A stretch of DNA of 64,000 nt from DATJBF01 sp035516795 (GTDB taxonomy: Bacteria; Verrucomicrobiota; Verrucomicrobiia; Palsa-1439). Made by a program: the position numbers and the translations under genes. The stretch is from the NCBI GenBank assembly GCA_035516795.1, contig DATIZX010000064.1:1-64000 (forward strand). Direction: 5' to 3'. This document shows positions 41,597 to 49,877 of the stretch, in pieces (within the stretch, counting starts at the first letter, position 1; each line of letters begins with the position of its first letter). The notes below the pieces were generated by a model that made no database searches, had not been told where the DNA came from, and was given only the letters and a program-made list of their open reading frames with translations.

Positions 41597-42806
41597 TATT
41601 GCCCTCTTTCGCCTGCAACTTGTCCAAGGCGGCTTGCGCACTTTTGACCGTCGAGCTGTCGGGGAACTCACGAGTCAATTGTTCGAGTGTCGCCCGCCCT
41701 TTATCCTTTTGGCCAAGCGCCAACTGGCTCAATCCCAGACAATACAGCGCTTTGTCCTTGTCTTTGTAGTCCGGCCAACGTTCCAGCAGCTTTTCGAAAC
41801 TATAAACCGCCTTGGCGTAATCGCCCCGCTTGCCAAGCGCAAACGCCAGCGCGAACATGGCGTTGTCCGTATAGCCGTATTGGTTCTGTTCGTCGTGGTT
41901 AATGACGTTGCGCAGGTACGGCTCCGCCAAATCTTCGCGGCCCTCTTCCAGATGCGTCTCGGCTACCTTCCAGTTCGCCTGCACATCAGCAGGATTTTGC
42001 CGCGCCAACCGACGCGCTTCCCGGAACGACAGTTTTCCGCGACGCGTGTCCGCCAGTTTCGCGAGGAATTTGTCCTTCTCCACCAGACCGGCTATGCGGT
42101 CCATCTCGTTCCCCTGTCCATCCAACACTAGGATTGTCGGCGCCCCACGCACATCCAGCTTGCGAGCCTCGTCCGCGTGCGCGCCCGCATCGAGGCGCAC
42201 GCATACAAATTCCTGGGCCGCATCCACCACTGCTTTATCCGCCAGTACGCCCTCTTCGAGTTGCTGACAAAACCCGGAGTCGCGCAGGAAAAAGTAGGCG
42301 AGCACCGGTTTGTGAAGTCGCTTCGCCTCCTGTTCCGCATCCGCCAGCGAACGCAGCCATGGAATGCCCGACTGCAATTTGGCCACGGCCTCGGTTGCCG
42401 CCTCCCGCACCGAATCGGACGTGTCTGATTTTTCCAACTCCTCCAGCCACGGAATCGCATTGGTCTGGCCACTCTGCTGCAGCGCGATCACCGCCGACCA
42501 GCGCACGGTCGAGTTGTCATCCTTCAGGGCCGAATGCACCCGCTCCAGATCTTCGTCGGCATCGCTGATCTGCAACAAACCTACCACCGCCATCTGCCGC
42601 CGTTCGGGATTCGACGAAGCCAGCATCTCGCGAAACTGCTTCTGGACGCGCGGGCCGCCGATGTGCGCCAAAGCGTCTGCTGCCTCCGCGCGTTCTTCAT
42701 CATTGGTACTGCTGATCTGTTTCACCAGATCGTCGATGCGATCGGCGCGAGCGGCAACGGCTCCCACCAAAACCGCCAAAACCACAGTAATAACCTGAAG
42801 ATTCAT
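41580..42806 (-). CDS. Exported fusion: HEAT repeats, thioredoxin-like domain, TPR
   Basis: About 408 residues from the ATG at 42806 (MNLQVITVVLAVLVGAVAAR), which overlaps the cutA stop by four bases and starts a signal peptide. Residues 25-150 are HEAT-like (EERAEAADALAHIGGPRVQ, then STVRWSAVIALQQSGQ). Residues 155-265 look like a thioredoxin fold (KPVLAYFFLRDSGFCQQLEE, then RGAPTILVLDGQGNEM). Only one cysteine stands where CxxC is usual, so it is unlikely to be a dithiol oxidoreductase and may be a DUF255-like or structural variant. The last 110 residues are TPR-like (AMFALAFALGKRGDYAKAVY). Role unknown. Confidence 0.8.
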   Translation of the reverse strand: MNLQVITVVLAVLVGAVAARADRIDDLVKQISSTNDEERAEAADALAHIGGPRVQKQFREMLASSNPERRQMAVVGLLQISDADEDLERVHSALKDDNSTVRWSAVIALQQSGQTNAIPWLEELEKSDTSDSVREAATEAVAKLQSGIPWLRSLADAEQEAKRLHKPVLAYFFLRDSGFCQQLEEGVLADKAVVDAAQEFVCVRLDAGAHADEARKLDVRGAPTILVLDGQGNEMDRIAGLVEKDKFLAKLADTRRGKLSFREARRLARQNPADVQANWKVAETHLEEGREDLAEPYLRNVINHDEQNQYGYTDNAMFALAFALGKRGDYAKAVYSFEKLLERWPDYKDKDKALYCLGLSQLALGQKDKGRATLEQLTREFPDSSTVKSAQAALDKLQAKEGNNEKAN

Positions 42807-43120
42807 TGCCCCAATTTTCGCAGCCATTCCAAATATTTCCTTTCTCCTTGAGCGACAGGCACGAAAACGATCTCCGGCACCTCGTAGCTGTGTGCGGCCT
42901 TCACGGTGCTGGTCACCGCGCGCACTTTCCCGCACGTCGTCTTGATTAACAACAGACATTCCCGCGCGCTTTCGAGTTTGCCCTGCCACCAGTAATGCGA
43001 TTCCAAGCCCTCCACGATATTCACGCACGCCGCCAGTTTCCTCGTCAGAACTGCCTTCGCCAGCTTGCGCGCCTCGGTGCGCGACGAACAGGTCACCAAT
43101 CCGATCACGAGATTGGTCAT
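42803..43120 (-). CDS. cutA: CutA1 divalent-ion tolerance protein
   Basis: A 105-residue trimeric cytoplasmic protein from the ATG at 43120 (MTNLVIGLVTCSSRTEARKL). Family signatures are LAACVNIVEGLESHYWWQGK and CLLLIKTT, with SYEVPEIVFVPV near the end. CutA1 was linked to copper tolerance, though its molecular role is unclear. Both ends overlap neighbours by four bases: the start with the HAD gene stop, the stop with the HEAT/thioredoxin gene start. The three genes are therefore one coupled operon. Confidence 0.95.
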   Translation of the reverse strand: MTNLVIGLVTCSSRTEARKLAKAVLTRKLAACVNIVEGLESHYWWQGKLESARECLLLIKTTCGKVRAVTSTVKAAHSYEVPEIVFVPVAQGERKYLEWLRKLGQ

Positions 43121-43701
43121 GGTCTTTTCCCTTCGATAATCTCGATCACATCCGCCAGCTTCGTGATGACGAAATTGGCGTCCTTCGCCCACTCCGGCTC
43201 GCCGCTACCGTTGACCAGCAACGCGCAGGGTGCACCCGCATTTTTCGCGCAGTGCACGTCCCACTTGTAATCGCCAACGACCAGTACCTCCCTCGGCTGG
43301 CTTTCCCAACGTTCGGCGATTTTCCAAATCGCTTCCGGCGCGGGCTTGTGCGGACCGTCGTCCCTCGTGATCGTGATGTCGAACTTCAGGTTCAACTTTT
43401 GACAGACACCGTCCACTGATTTGCGCGAATTGCGAGTCAACAGCGCCGTGGGAATCTTCCGCTTCGCCAGAAACGAGAGCAGCTTGCGCGCGCCCCGATT
43501 CAATCGTGCATTCGCCACGCCGTCCTCTTCGAATTTCGTCAGGACGCGCTGCACGCGCGCGCGCTCGGCACCCGTCGCCTGCCGCAAATAATCCAGCATA
43601 TCGACGTCGCCGATGCCGGCCGCCGCCTTGATACTTACAAAATCGAAGTACGGGGCGGTGATCGTCCCATCCATATCGAAAATGACGCCCTTGATCTTCA
43701 T
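43117..43701 (-). CDS. HAD-superfamily phosphatase (phosphoglycolate phosphatase-like)
   Basis: About 194 residues from the ATG at 43701, where the catalytic motif begins at once: KGVIFDMDGTIT. Motif II is ALLTRNS, with a threonine before the arginine, and the late motifs are HKPAPEAIWKIAE (lysine) and VLVVGDYKWDVHCAKNAGAP (acidic pair). The small helical cap fits subfamily IA. It is a cytoplasmic phosphatase of unknown small-molecule substrate. It is first in an operon with cutA and the HEAT/thioredoxin gene. Confidence 0.92.
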   Translation of the reverse strand: MKIKGVIFDMDGTITAPYFDFVSIKAAAGIGDVDMLDYLRQATGAERARVQRVLTKFEEDGVANARLNRGARKLLSFLAKRKIPTALLTRNSRKSVDGVCQKLNLKFDITITRDDGPHKPAPEAIWKIAERWESQPREVLVVGDYKWDVHCAKNAGAPCALLVNGSGEPEWAKDANFVITKLADVIEIIEGKRP

Positions 43702-43949
43702 GGAGGCTGCGATGAAAGCACAACAGCGCGAAAATGCCAATGCAGAAGCCACCCTGCTGCAAAGAAATGTCCCGCGGTGGAGAACCAGACAACTACGAGC
43801 GGATATTGTGCTCGGTCAGTCAAGGGTGGTAAACGAAGCTAACGATCCTTGAGCAAGCTTCCAGCGCCCCTTCTGGCTGGCCCGGATGGAAGCCTGAATC
43901 GAGACCATTGACTGCCCTGCTGTGTCGGTCTATGTAATCCAACGGCGTG

Positions 43950-44342
43950 ATGAAAGCTCGGGATTTTTCGCGGACCGGCCTGGGCGAGTGTTACGTGTAC
44001 ACAAAGTCCAGCGGCCGCTTTTATGGCGAACCTCTCACCAAGGTCGGGCCGATTCATTATTCCGAACTGGGAGATTTTCGACTGACAATCCGCTGGCGAA
44101 CCAACGATCCCGCCAAGCTTCAGGAGCTGCACACAGCGGTTCTGAAAGCCGTCAAGGAGCCCGGAGTTGCAGAAACATTTCTTGAAATCAAAGCCATTAT
44201 GTGCGCCCGCCGGAAAGCGCTCGACAAGGATTTCACCTGCCATCTGGTCAACGACAAGTCCGTCCGTCTATTCGCAGAAACCGCGTCTCTTCGTCGTGAA
44301 GAAATCGAGTTGATCGCCTCCAGCCTCAAGGGCGTATCGTAA
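43950..44342 (+). CDS. Hypothetical protein, 130 aa
   Basis: No family recognised. The ATG at 43950 follows an overlapping GTG. The protein is soluble and mixed: strands in the first half (RTGLGECYVYTKSSGRFYGE, then DFRLTIRWRTNDP) and helices in the second (KLQELHTAVLKAVKEPGVAE, then RREEIELIASSLKG). It lies alone on the plus strand between two minus-strand operons. A palindromic element follows. Confidence 0.55.
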   Translation: MKARDFSRTGLGECYVYTKSSGRFYGEPLTKVGPIHYSELGDFRLTIRWRTNDPAKLQELHTAVLKAVKEPGVAETFLEIKAIMCARRKALDKDFTCHLVNDKSVRLFAETASLRREEIELIASSLKGVS

Positions 44343-44479
44343 CCGAGGGAATGTCGCGGCCGGCTCAGTCCTCCGGAATCCTATGTCGCAATAATCGCGA
44401 CAATTTGCGAACGTCTCATAGCCGTCCAGTGTGCAGCAGAACCCTGCCAATGCTTGGCTGGCGCACCGGCTCTTTACAC

Positions 44480-44597
44480 TAGTGCTCCGTCAACCTACAT
44501 CGCAAGGGTTGTTGGTAGGGTCGGACCGCCGGGCCGACCCTTGCGGCGCGCCCGGCGGTCGCGCCCTACCCTTCCAATCAACTTTGACAGAGCACTA
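44480..44597. repeat. 118-base palindromic element with 14-base terminal inverted repeats
   Basis: Ends are TAGTGCTCCGTCAA (44480-44493) and TTGACAGAGCACTA (44584-44597), inverted with one difference. Inside, GGTAGGG pairs with CCCTACC and ACCGCCGGGC with GCCCGGCGGT. It has no coding capacity and behaves like a small non-autonomous repeat. The right-end TAG, read on the minus strand, is the stop codon of yraN. Confidence 0.85.
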
Positions 44598-45017
44598 ATA
44601 AATATACGGCTCGCTCAAATCAAACGCATTGGGAATTAAGCGAACATCATCCGGTTGGCGAGCGCCTTCCGGCATGACAACCTCGACGATATCGAAGCGG
44701 AAATGAATCTGCGGATTGCCGAGAAGCCGGAGGTAATCCAACGCCGCCTTCGTGAGGTTCCGCTGTTTTTCACGATCCACCGCTTCGCTCGGAAAACCGA
44801 ATTGCTCCGACTCGCGCGTTTTGACTTCCACAAAAACCAGCCAATCTTTGTGCCGAGCGACGATATCGACCTCGGCCTTGCGGCTGCGAAAATTGCGCAC
44901 CAGAATCTTGTAGCCGTGGCGACGCAAATATTTCGCAGCGATTTGCTCGCCTCGCGCGCCCAGATCAAGATGCGGAACGTACGGTTTCGAACTCCTTTTG
45001 AACCATTTGAAACGCAT
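44595..45017 (-). CDS. yraN: YraN/UPF0102 endonuclease-like protein
   Basis: About 140 residues from the ATG at 45017 (MRFKWFKRSSKPYVPHLDLG). The Holliday-junction-resolvase-like fold has the usual motifs GARGEQIAAKYLRRHGY, then RSRKAEVDIVARH with the acidic residue, and LVFVEVKTRES with the E-x-K catalytic pair. The stop codon is formed by the first three bases of a dispersed repeat. The start lies 53 bases inside the end of rnhB, as is common for this pair. The exact role is unknown. Confidence 0.92.
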   Translation of the reverse strand: MRFKWFKRSSKPYVPHLDLGARGEQIAAKYLRRHGYKILVRNFRSRKAEVDIVARHKDWLVFVEVKTRESEQFGFPSEAVDREKQRNLTKAALDYLRLLGNPQIHFRFDIVEVVMPEGARQPDDVRLIPNAFDLSEPYIY

Positions 45018-45612
45018 GATACACCGGTGCGAATGATTTGCGATGCACGGGCGACGGCCCGAATTTTCCGAGTGCGGCGAAGTGTTCCGGCGTCGCGTAC
45101 CCCTTGTGATGGGCGAAATTATAACTCGGGAACTGTTCATGAAGCTTGAGCATGAGGCGGTCGCGCGTGACCTTGGCGATCACGCTGGCGGCGGCAATCG
45201 AATAGCTCTTGCAGTCGCCTTGCACGATCGCGGTTTGCTTCGTCTTGAAGATCGGCACGGGAAGGCCGTCGATGAGCAGATGATCGGGCGCGGCCGGCAA
45301 CGCATCCACCGCGGTCTTCATGGCGCGCCACGTTGCCGCCAGAATGTTGTAGCGGTCGATGATCTCGACTTCTGAAATGCCCACTGCCCACGCGATTGCC
45401 GGATGAACGGTCAGCTCCGCAAAAATGGCTTCCCGTTTCTCGGGCATCAATTGTTTGGAGTCGTTGAGCGTCTTGTGACGAAACACACGCGGCAGAATGA
45501 CCGCCGCGGCCACCACGGGCCCAGCCAGTGGACCGCGTCCGGCTTCGTCAATACCTGCGACAAGATTCGCCCCGTTTTCGTACGCCTTCTTTTCGTAACG
45601 GAGCGAAGGCAT
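44965..45612 (-). CDS. rnhB: Ribonuclease HII
   Basis: Removes ribonucleotides from DNA-RNA hybrids and misincorporated sites. The 215-residue protein shows the type 2 RNase H motif GIDEAGRGPLAGPVVAAAV (about 21-39) with the DE pair. LLIDGLPVP (about 124) gives the third acidic residue, followed by KSYSIAAASVIAKVTRDR. The RGY-like HHKGYATPEH is in place. It sits between rplS and yraN, the usual arrangement. Confidence 0.96.
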   Translation of the reverse strand: MPSLRYEKKAYENGANLVAGIDEAGRGPLAGPVVAAAVILPRVFRHKTLNDSKQLMPEKREAIFAELTVHPAIAWAVGISEVEIIDRYNILAATWRAMKTAVDALPAAPDHLLIDGLPVPIFKTKQTAIVQGDCKSYSIAAASVIAKVTRDRLMLKLHEQFPSYNFAHHKGYATPEHFAALGKFGPSPVHRKSFAPVYHAFQMVQKEFETVRSAS

Positions 45613-45623
45613 GCGCCGGCCGC

Positions 45624-45965
45624 TCAGGCTTGTTCGACTTTGGTGGCCGTCTTGCCAACCCGTTTACGGAGGTAATACAGCTTGGAACGATGAACGTTGC
45701 CGGCGCGTTCCACTTCAATTCTTTGAATGAAGGGCGAGTGCAATGGGAACACGCGTTCGACGCCTTCCCCATAGCTGATGCGCCGCACCGTAAAGGTTTC
45801 GGTGATTCCGCGGCCTTGTTTGTTGATGACGATGCCGGAAAACATCTGGACGCGTTCGCGATCCGCTTCTTTGATGCGGGAGAACACCTTGATTGTATCC
45901 CCGACTTTGAAAGGGACAATGTCCGTCCGCAACTGTTCCTGTTGAATCTTTTCAATCACATTCAT
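45624..45965 (-). CDS. rplS: 50S ribosomal protein L19
   Basis: A 113-residue ribosomal protein at the 30S-50S interface. The sequence NVIEKIQQEQLRTDIVPFKV, then GDTIKVFSRIKE and FSGIVINKQGRGITETFTVR, ending with SKLYYLRKRVGKTA, is diagnostic. It lies 11 bases before rnhB and downstream of trmD, the conserved order. Confidence 0.97.
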   Translation of the reverse strand: MNVIEKIQQEQLRTDIVPFKVGDTIKVFSRIKEADRERVQMFSGIVINKQGRGITETFTVRRISYGEGVERVFPLHSPFIQRIEVERAGNVHRSKLYYLRKRVGKTATKVEQA

Positions 45966-46042
45966 AGCCTTGCTCCGCTCTCCTGTTTATCGCGTAACGC
46001 GCGTCACATTCAAATCCCAAACCACGTTCGTGCGCAATCAAA

Positions 46043-46139
46043 TTGTAGGGCGCGAATGCCCTAGCGAAGCGACGGGTTTCGCGCCATCACGTGAGCCAAC
46101 ACCGCGGCGCGAAACCTTTCAGGCATTCGCGCCCTACAA
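46043..46139. repeat. 97-base nested palindrome between trmD and rplS
   Basis: Outer arms TTGTAGGGCGCGAATGCC (46043-46060) and its exact reverse complement (46122-46139); inner arms at 46074-46085 and 46106-46116 (GGGTTTCGCGCC / GGCGCGAAACC). It lies inside an essential translation operon and would form a strong hairpin in the mRNA. Confidence 0.9.
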
Positions 46140-46184
46140 AACCTTTTCCGCAAAGGTGTTGCACGCAATGCAAACATACATGCG

Positions 46185-46853
46185 TCACTTCAATAATTCT
46201 GGCCGACGCTGTTGCGTGCGGTGTCGGGCCTGTTCTTTGCGCCAGCGCGCCACTTCTTCGTGGTTGCCGCTCAACAACACGTCCGGCACACGCAGGCCGC
46301 GAAATTCCGGTGGCCGCGTGTATTGTGGACCTTCGAGCAGTCCCGCCGCAAACGAATCGTCGGCGGCGCTCTGTTCATCGCCCAGGACGCCCGGCACAAG
46401 CCGCACCACAGCGTCGACAAACACCGCGGCGGCCAACGCGCCGTTCGTCAACACGTAATCGCCGATGCTCACATCTTCGTCAACCAGCGCGTCGCGCACT
46501 CGTTCGTCCACACCTTCATAATGGCCGCAAATGATGATCAGGTGCGTTTCTTCCGAAAACTTCCGCGCCCGACTCTGCGTCAGCGGCTCACCCTGCGGGT
46601 TCATCAACACCACGCAGGAGTCGCCCCGTCGAAACTTCTCTACCGCCTCAAAAATCGGCTCCGGTTTCATCAGCATGCCCGGTCCGCCGCCGTAGGGTTT
46701 GTCGTCCACCACGTGATGTTTATCGTGCGTGAACTCCCGGAGATTGTGGACGCGAATGGCGGCCAAGCCTTTGTTCTGCCCACGTTTGAGGATACTCTCC
46801 TCGAGTGGTCCCTCGAAGATGCGCGGGAACAGCGTCAGAACGTCAATTTCCAT
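46185..46853 (-). CDS. trmD: tRNA (guanine-N1)-methyltransferase
   Basis: Methylates G37 of tRNAs to prevent +1 frameshifting. The 222-residue SPOUT enzyme begins MEIDVLTLFPRIFEGPLEES. It carries the trefoil-knot motifs VDDKPYGGGPGMLMKPEP and LIIICGHYEGVDERV, followed by EDVSIGDYVLTNGALAA. The order khpA-trmD-rplS follows the conserved operon, but no rimM lies between khpA and trmD. Confidence 0.97.
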   Translation of the reverse strand: MEIDVLTLFPRIFEGPLEESILKRGQNKGLAAIRVHNLREFTHDKHHVVDDKPYGGGPGMLMKPEPIFEAVEKFRRGDSCVVLMNPQGEPLTQSRARKFSEETHLIIICGHYEGVDERVRDALVDEDVSIGDYVLTNGALAAAVFVDAVVRLVPGVLGDEQSAADDSFAAGLLEGPQYTRPPEFRGLRVPDVLLSGNHEEVARWRKEQARHRTQQRRPELLK

Positions 46854-46882
46854 GGCGAACTTCCTGCCCGAAAGCCAGAGGA

Positions 46883-47185
46883 CTACGCAGACGTCTCGTC
46901 CGCGGGCGGGGCTTCAGCTTCTGGAGCTTCGCCCTGCGGGCGACGCCCGCCAGGCTCAATAATCTCCAGCATGGCGCGTTTGCCCTGCTTGGCAGCAGCA
47001 CTGGTCAACAGCGTGCGAATCGCCGTAATCGTACGTCCGCTCTTGCCAATGATCTTGCCCACATCGGTCTGGTTGAGCCGCAACTCGAACACCACCACGC
47101 GTTCCCCGTCCACTTCCCGAACATCCACCTGCTCCGGATGATCGACCAACGCCTTGACCACGTATTCGACGAATTCTTTCATCAT
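46883..47185 (-). CDS. khpA: KhpA-type KH-domain RNA-binding protein
   Basis: About 100 residues from the ATG at 47185 (MMKEFVEYVVKALVDHPEQV). The KH domain has the GxxG loop in VGKIIGKSGRTITAIRTLL. It ends in an unusual acidic, proline-rich tail (GGRRPQGEAPEAEAPPADET). KhpA with KhpB binds RNA and supports cell elongation and division in Gram-positives. It occupies the usual spot between rpsP and the tRNA methylation genes. Confidence 0.9.
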   Translation of the reverse strand: MMKEFVEYVVKALVDHPEQVDVREVDGERVVVFELRLNQTDVGKIIGKSGRTITAIRTLLTSAAAKQGKRAMLEIIEPGGRRPQGEAPEAEAPPADETSA

Positions 47186-47267
47186 GTTGCACTCCCCGTC
47201 CGCCATCTGGTTTCGCCGTCAGTTCCCGCGCTCGCCCGCAGAGTCGTCCGCTCCCGCTTCCAACATC

Positions 47268-47522
47268 TCACGCCGCTGGGGACGTTTTTTCCGCTCTCTT
47301 CAAAAGGCTGCGCACCGTGTCACTGGGTTGGGCCCCCTTATGAATCCATTGCTTCGCTCGTTCCAGGTCCACTTTGAAATTATCATTCGCTTTTCGGGGC
47401 TCGTATGTCCCGAGATTCTCAATAAACCTTCCGTCGCGCGGGCTCCGCCCATCGGCCACAACAATACGATAAGCCGGGACGTTCTTGGTTCCCACTCGAC
47501 GCAATCTAATCCTCACTGGCAC
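47268..47522 (-). CDS. rpsP: 30S ribosomal protein S16
   Basis: An 84-residue ribosomal protein: MPVRIRLRRVGTKNVPAYRI, then VVADGRSPRDGRFIENLGTY and RAKQWIHKGAQPSDTVRSLL. It lies directly downstream of ffh in the conserved operon. Confidence 0.97.
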   Translation of the reverse strand: MPVRIRLRRVGTKNVPAYRIVVADGRSPRDGRFIENLGTYEPRKANDNFKVDLERAKQWIHKGAQPSDTVRSLLKRAEKTSPAA

Positions 47523-47539
47523 AATTCGTTCTCCTTCCC

Positions 47540-47563
47540 GTCGCGATTGGAAATCGCTCCTAC
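47540..47563. repeat. 24-base dispersed repeat, copy 1 (with internal palindrome)
   Basis: Begins GTCGCGATTGGAAATCGC and ends TCCTAC; its exact reverse complement is at 53614-53637. Inside, GCGATT pairs with AATCGC. It overlaps the last codons of ffh by four bases. Confidence 0.9.
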
Positions 47564-48897
47564 AATCTCATTCTCGGCAACACGCCTTTGCGCGCCATCG
47601 CCTTTTGCATCTTGCCCATTTCTTTCATCATTTTCTTCATGCCGTTGAACTGCTTCAGCAAATCGTTTACCTCGGTCACGCTCGTTCCACTCCCGCGCGC
47701 GACGCGGGTCCGTCGGCTCGCATTCAAAATCTCGGGACGCCGACGTTCCATAGGCGTCATCGACTGGATGATCGCCTCGGTCCGTTTGAGTTGCGACTCG
47801 CCAACGCTCAAATCCTGAATTTTACCCATTCCCGGCAACATGCCAAGCAGATTCTCCAAAGGCCCAAGCTTCTTGAGCTGTTGCAATTGCGAGAGAAAAT
47901 CCTCGAGATTCAAGGTCTGGCCGGCGATTTTTGCCTGTAATTCCTCCGCCTTTTGAGCATCAAAACTCTCCTGCGCCTTCTCAACAAGCCCCACCACGTC
48001 GCCCATCCCGAGAATGCGTCCGGCCATACGTTCTGCTTGGAAGGGCTCCAAATCGCCGGGCTTTTCGCCGGTGCCAGCGAATTTGATCGGCTTGCCGGTG
48101 ACCGCCCGCATCGACAATGCCGCGCCGCCACGGGCGTCGCCGTCGAGCTTCGTCAACACGATGCCGGTAATCTCCAGTGCCTTGTCGAAATGTTCGGCAA
48201 TATTCACCGCTTCCTGCCCGGTTGCCGAGTCGGCTACCAATAGGATTTCCTGAGGCGTCAGGGTCGTTTTCATGTGGACCAGTTGCTGCACCAACTCTTC
48301 GTCGATGTGCAGGCGTCCGGCCGTGTCGAAAATCGTGACGTTCCGGTCCTGCGCCTGCGCGAGCGAAACGGCCTGCTTACAGATTTTCAAAACGTCCTTC
48401 TCTCCGCGCATCGAGAACACCGGTATCTGCAATTGCCGGCCCAGCGTTTCAAGTTGGTCGATCGCTGCGGGCCGATACACGTCGCACGCCACGAGCAATG
48501 GTTTGCGTCCCTGCTTCGCCAGCCATTTCGCCAGCTTCCCGCAGGTGGTCGTCTTTCCTGACCCGTGCAACCCCACCATCATCCAGTTTCCATTCCGGAT
48601 TGGTAGCATAGGCGTCTCCGCCTGTGAATCTGCTCCCTCCATCAACGTCACCAATTCGTCATGCACGACCTTCACAATCTGCTGGCCGGGCATGACGCTG
48701 GTGAGCACTTCCTGACCGAGCGCACGCTGCTTGGTGCGTTCGATGAAATCCTTGGCGACCTTGTAGTTAACGTCCGCTTCGAGAAGGGCCAGCCGAACCT
48801 CGCGCAGGGCATCAGCGACGTTTTTCTCCGTCAGCTTGCCGTACCCGCGCAGGTTCTTGAAAATCCCCTGCAACTTGTCTGAAAGTGAATCGAACAT
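47560..48897 (-). CDS. ffh: Signal recognition particle protein Ffh
   Basis: GTPase that, with 4.5S RNA, targets membrane proteins to FtsY and SecYEG. The 445-residue protein has the N domain (MFDSLSDKLQGIFKNLRGYG). The G domain follows: GLHGSGKTTTCGKLAKWL (P-loop), DTAGRLHIDEELV and TKLDGDARGGAALS. The C-terminal M domain begins near 300 and contains the RNA-binding RRPEILNASRRTRVARGSG and methionine-rich segments (GMKKMMKEMGKMQKAMA). It is first in the ffh-rpsP-khpA-trmD-rplS-rnhB-yraN series. Confidence 0.98.
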   Translation of the reverse strand: MFDSLSDKLQGIFKNLRGYGKLTEKNVADALREVRLALLEADVNYKVAKDFIERTKQRALGQEVLTSVMPGQQIVKVVHDELVTLMEGADSQAETPMLPIRNGNWMMVGLHGSGKTTTCGKLAKWLAKQGRKPLLVACDVYRPAAIDQLETLGRQLQIPVFSMRGEKDVLKICKQAVSLAQAQDRNVTIFDTAGRLHIDEELVQQLVHMKTTLTPQEILLVADSATGQEAVNIAEHFDKALEITGIVLTKLDGDARGGAALSMRAVTGKPIKFAGTGEKPGDLEPFQAERMAGRILGMGDVVGLVEKAQESFDAQKAEELQAKIAGQTLNLEDFLSQLQQLKKLGPLENLLGMLPGMGKIQDLSVGESQLKRTEAIIQSMTPMERRRPEILNASRRTRVARGSGTSVTEVNDLLKQFNGMKKMMKEMGKMQKAMARKGVLPRMRL

Positions 48898-49091
48898 GAG
48901 TCAATCGCCGTGCGCAATATCGGTGCAGGAATGCGCAAGGGCAAGGAAATTACAGACGGAAGCTATAGGCGGCATGACCGCTGGACAGACGGCGTTGCTA
49001 ATATGTTCGGTGAATATCGCGGGGACGGCGGCGGATCGATTCGGTTTGCTCTTGGCTTGCGGAGGAGTAGCACGGATGACAGGTGAGCGCC

Positions 49092-49511
49092 ATGAAAACA
49101 ATTGTCGTCTTGTTTCTCTCCTACGCCTCTGTCTTTGCTGCGGATACCAATGATGTCCGAGAGAGTGAGAAAATTCCGATTACGATTTTCCATGGGACTG
49201 AGTCTGAGGTTTTGTATTTAAGCACGACAAATGCAGCCTTCTCTTCCTCACAAGAGAAGACGTCAGACTTCTTAATGTCGGCCTTCCCACATGAAGAGGC
49301 TGCGGTTACGAATGGAGCAGTCGTGTTGCAACTTATCCAACAACAAACGTCCCGAGCCTCCCAGAGGATTGAGGGATATATCGGCAAACGAGTTGCATTC
49401 TACGGTGGGCCAGCGCCCAGTGGGAACGCTGACCTACTTATTGCGAAAGACGTTCTGCTTAAAATTGACATCGTCCCTCCCAAAGATGTGCGACCGCATG
49501 CTATTTTGTAG
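49092..49511 (+). CDS. Secreted hypothetical protein, about 139 aa
   Basis: Starts MKTIVVLFLSYASVFAADTN, a signal peptide. The mature part is short and beta-rich (IPITIFHGTESEVLYLSTT, then GYIGKRVAFYGGPAPSGN and LLIAKDVLLKIDIVPP). No family recognised. It lies alone on the plus strand in an otherwise minus-strand region, with AGGTGAG just before the ATG. Composition is more AT-rich than the neighbours, suggesting recent arrival. Confidence 0.6.
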   Translation: MKTIVVLFLSYASVFAADTNDVRESEKIPITIFHGTESEVLYLSTTNAAFSSSQEKTSDFLMSAFPHEEAAVTNGAVVLQLIQQQTSRASQRIEGYIGKRVAFYGGPAPSGNADLLIAKDVLLKIDIVPPKDVRPHAIL

Positions 49512-49718
49512 GATGCTTACGTTCTCGGCACGCTCAAGGGATTTGATTTCACGAACAGAGTTATCCGCATCCAAGCACGGCCTGAAGACTGGCATCATGG
49601 AGATACAATGTGACGGCAGGTTCACCCAACTCGCTCCCGCCAACCGGCCCGCTGAAAAACCGGACGATTCATCATCAGAATGATCGGGCCGCCCAATTCA
49701 GGGCTACTACGCAGCGGA

Positions 49719-49877
49719 TTACTTCCCCAACTCTTTATCCATGTCTTTCAGCGCTTTTTCGCTGGGGGATTTGAGACGGCCCTGATTCGCCGCGGCGGTC
49801 TGCTGAACTTTTTGCAGGTACATCCACGTGCCATACGCCACGGCTGCGAGCGGCAGAATCCACAACAACTTCTTCAT
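49719..49877 (-). CDS. Small single-TM protein coupled to murA, 52 aa
   Basis: MKKLLWILPLAAVAYGTWMY, then LQKVQQTAAANQGRLKSPSE and KALKDMDKELGK: one N-terminal membrane helix or signal anchor and a charged helical tail. Its ATG overlaps the murA stop by four bases (TCAT on the plus strand at 49874-49877), so its translation is tied to murA. No family recognised. A role in envelope assembly is suggested only by this coupling. Confidence 0.7.
   Translation of the reverse strand: MKKLLWILPLAAVAYGTWMYLQKVQQTAAANQGRLKSPSEKALKDMDKELGK

Noticed and set aside
44480..44597. Insertion sequence with transposase
   Set aside because: Terminal inverted repeats are present but the element is only 118 bases and has no coding capacity; it is listed as a repeat.
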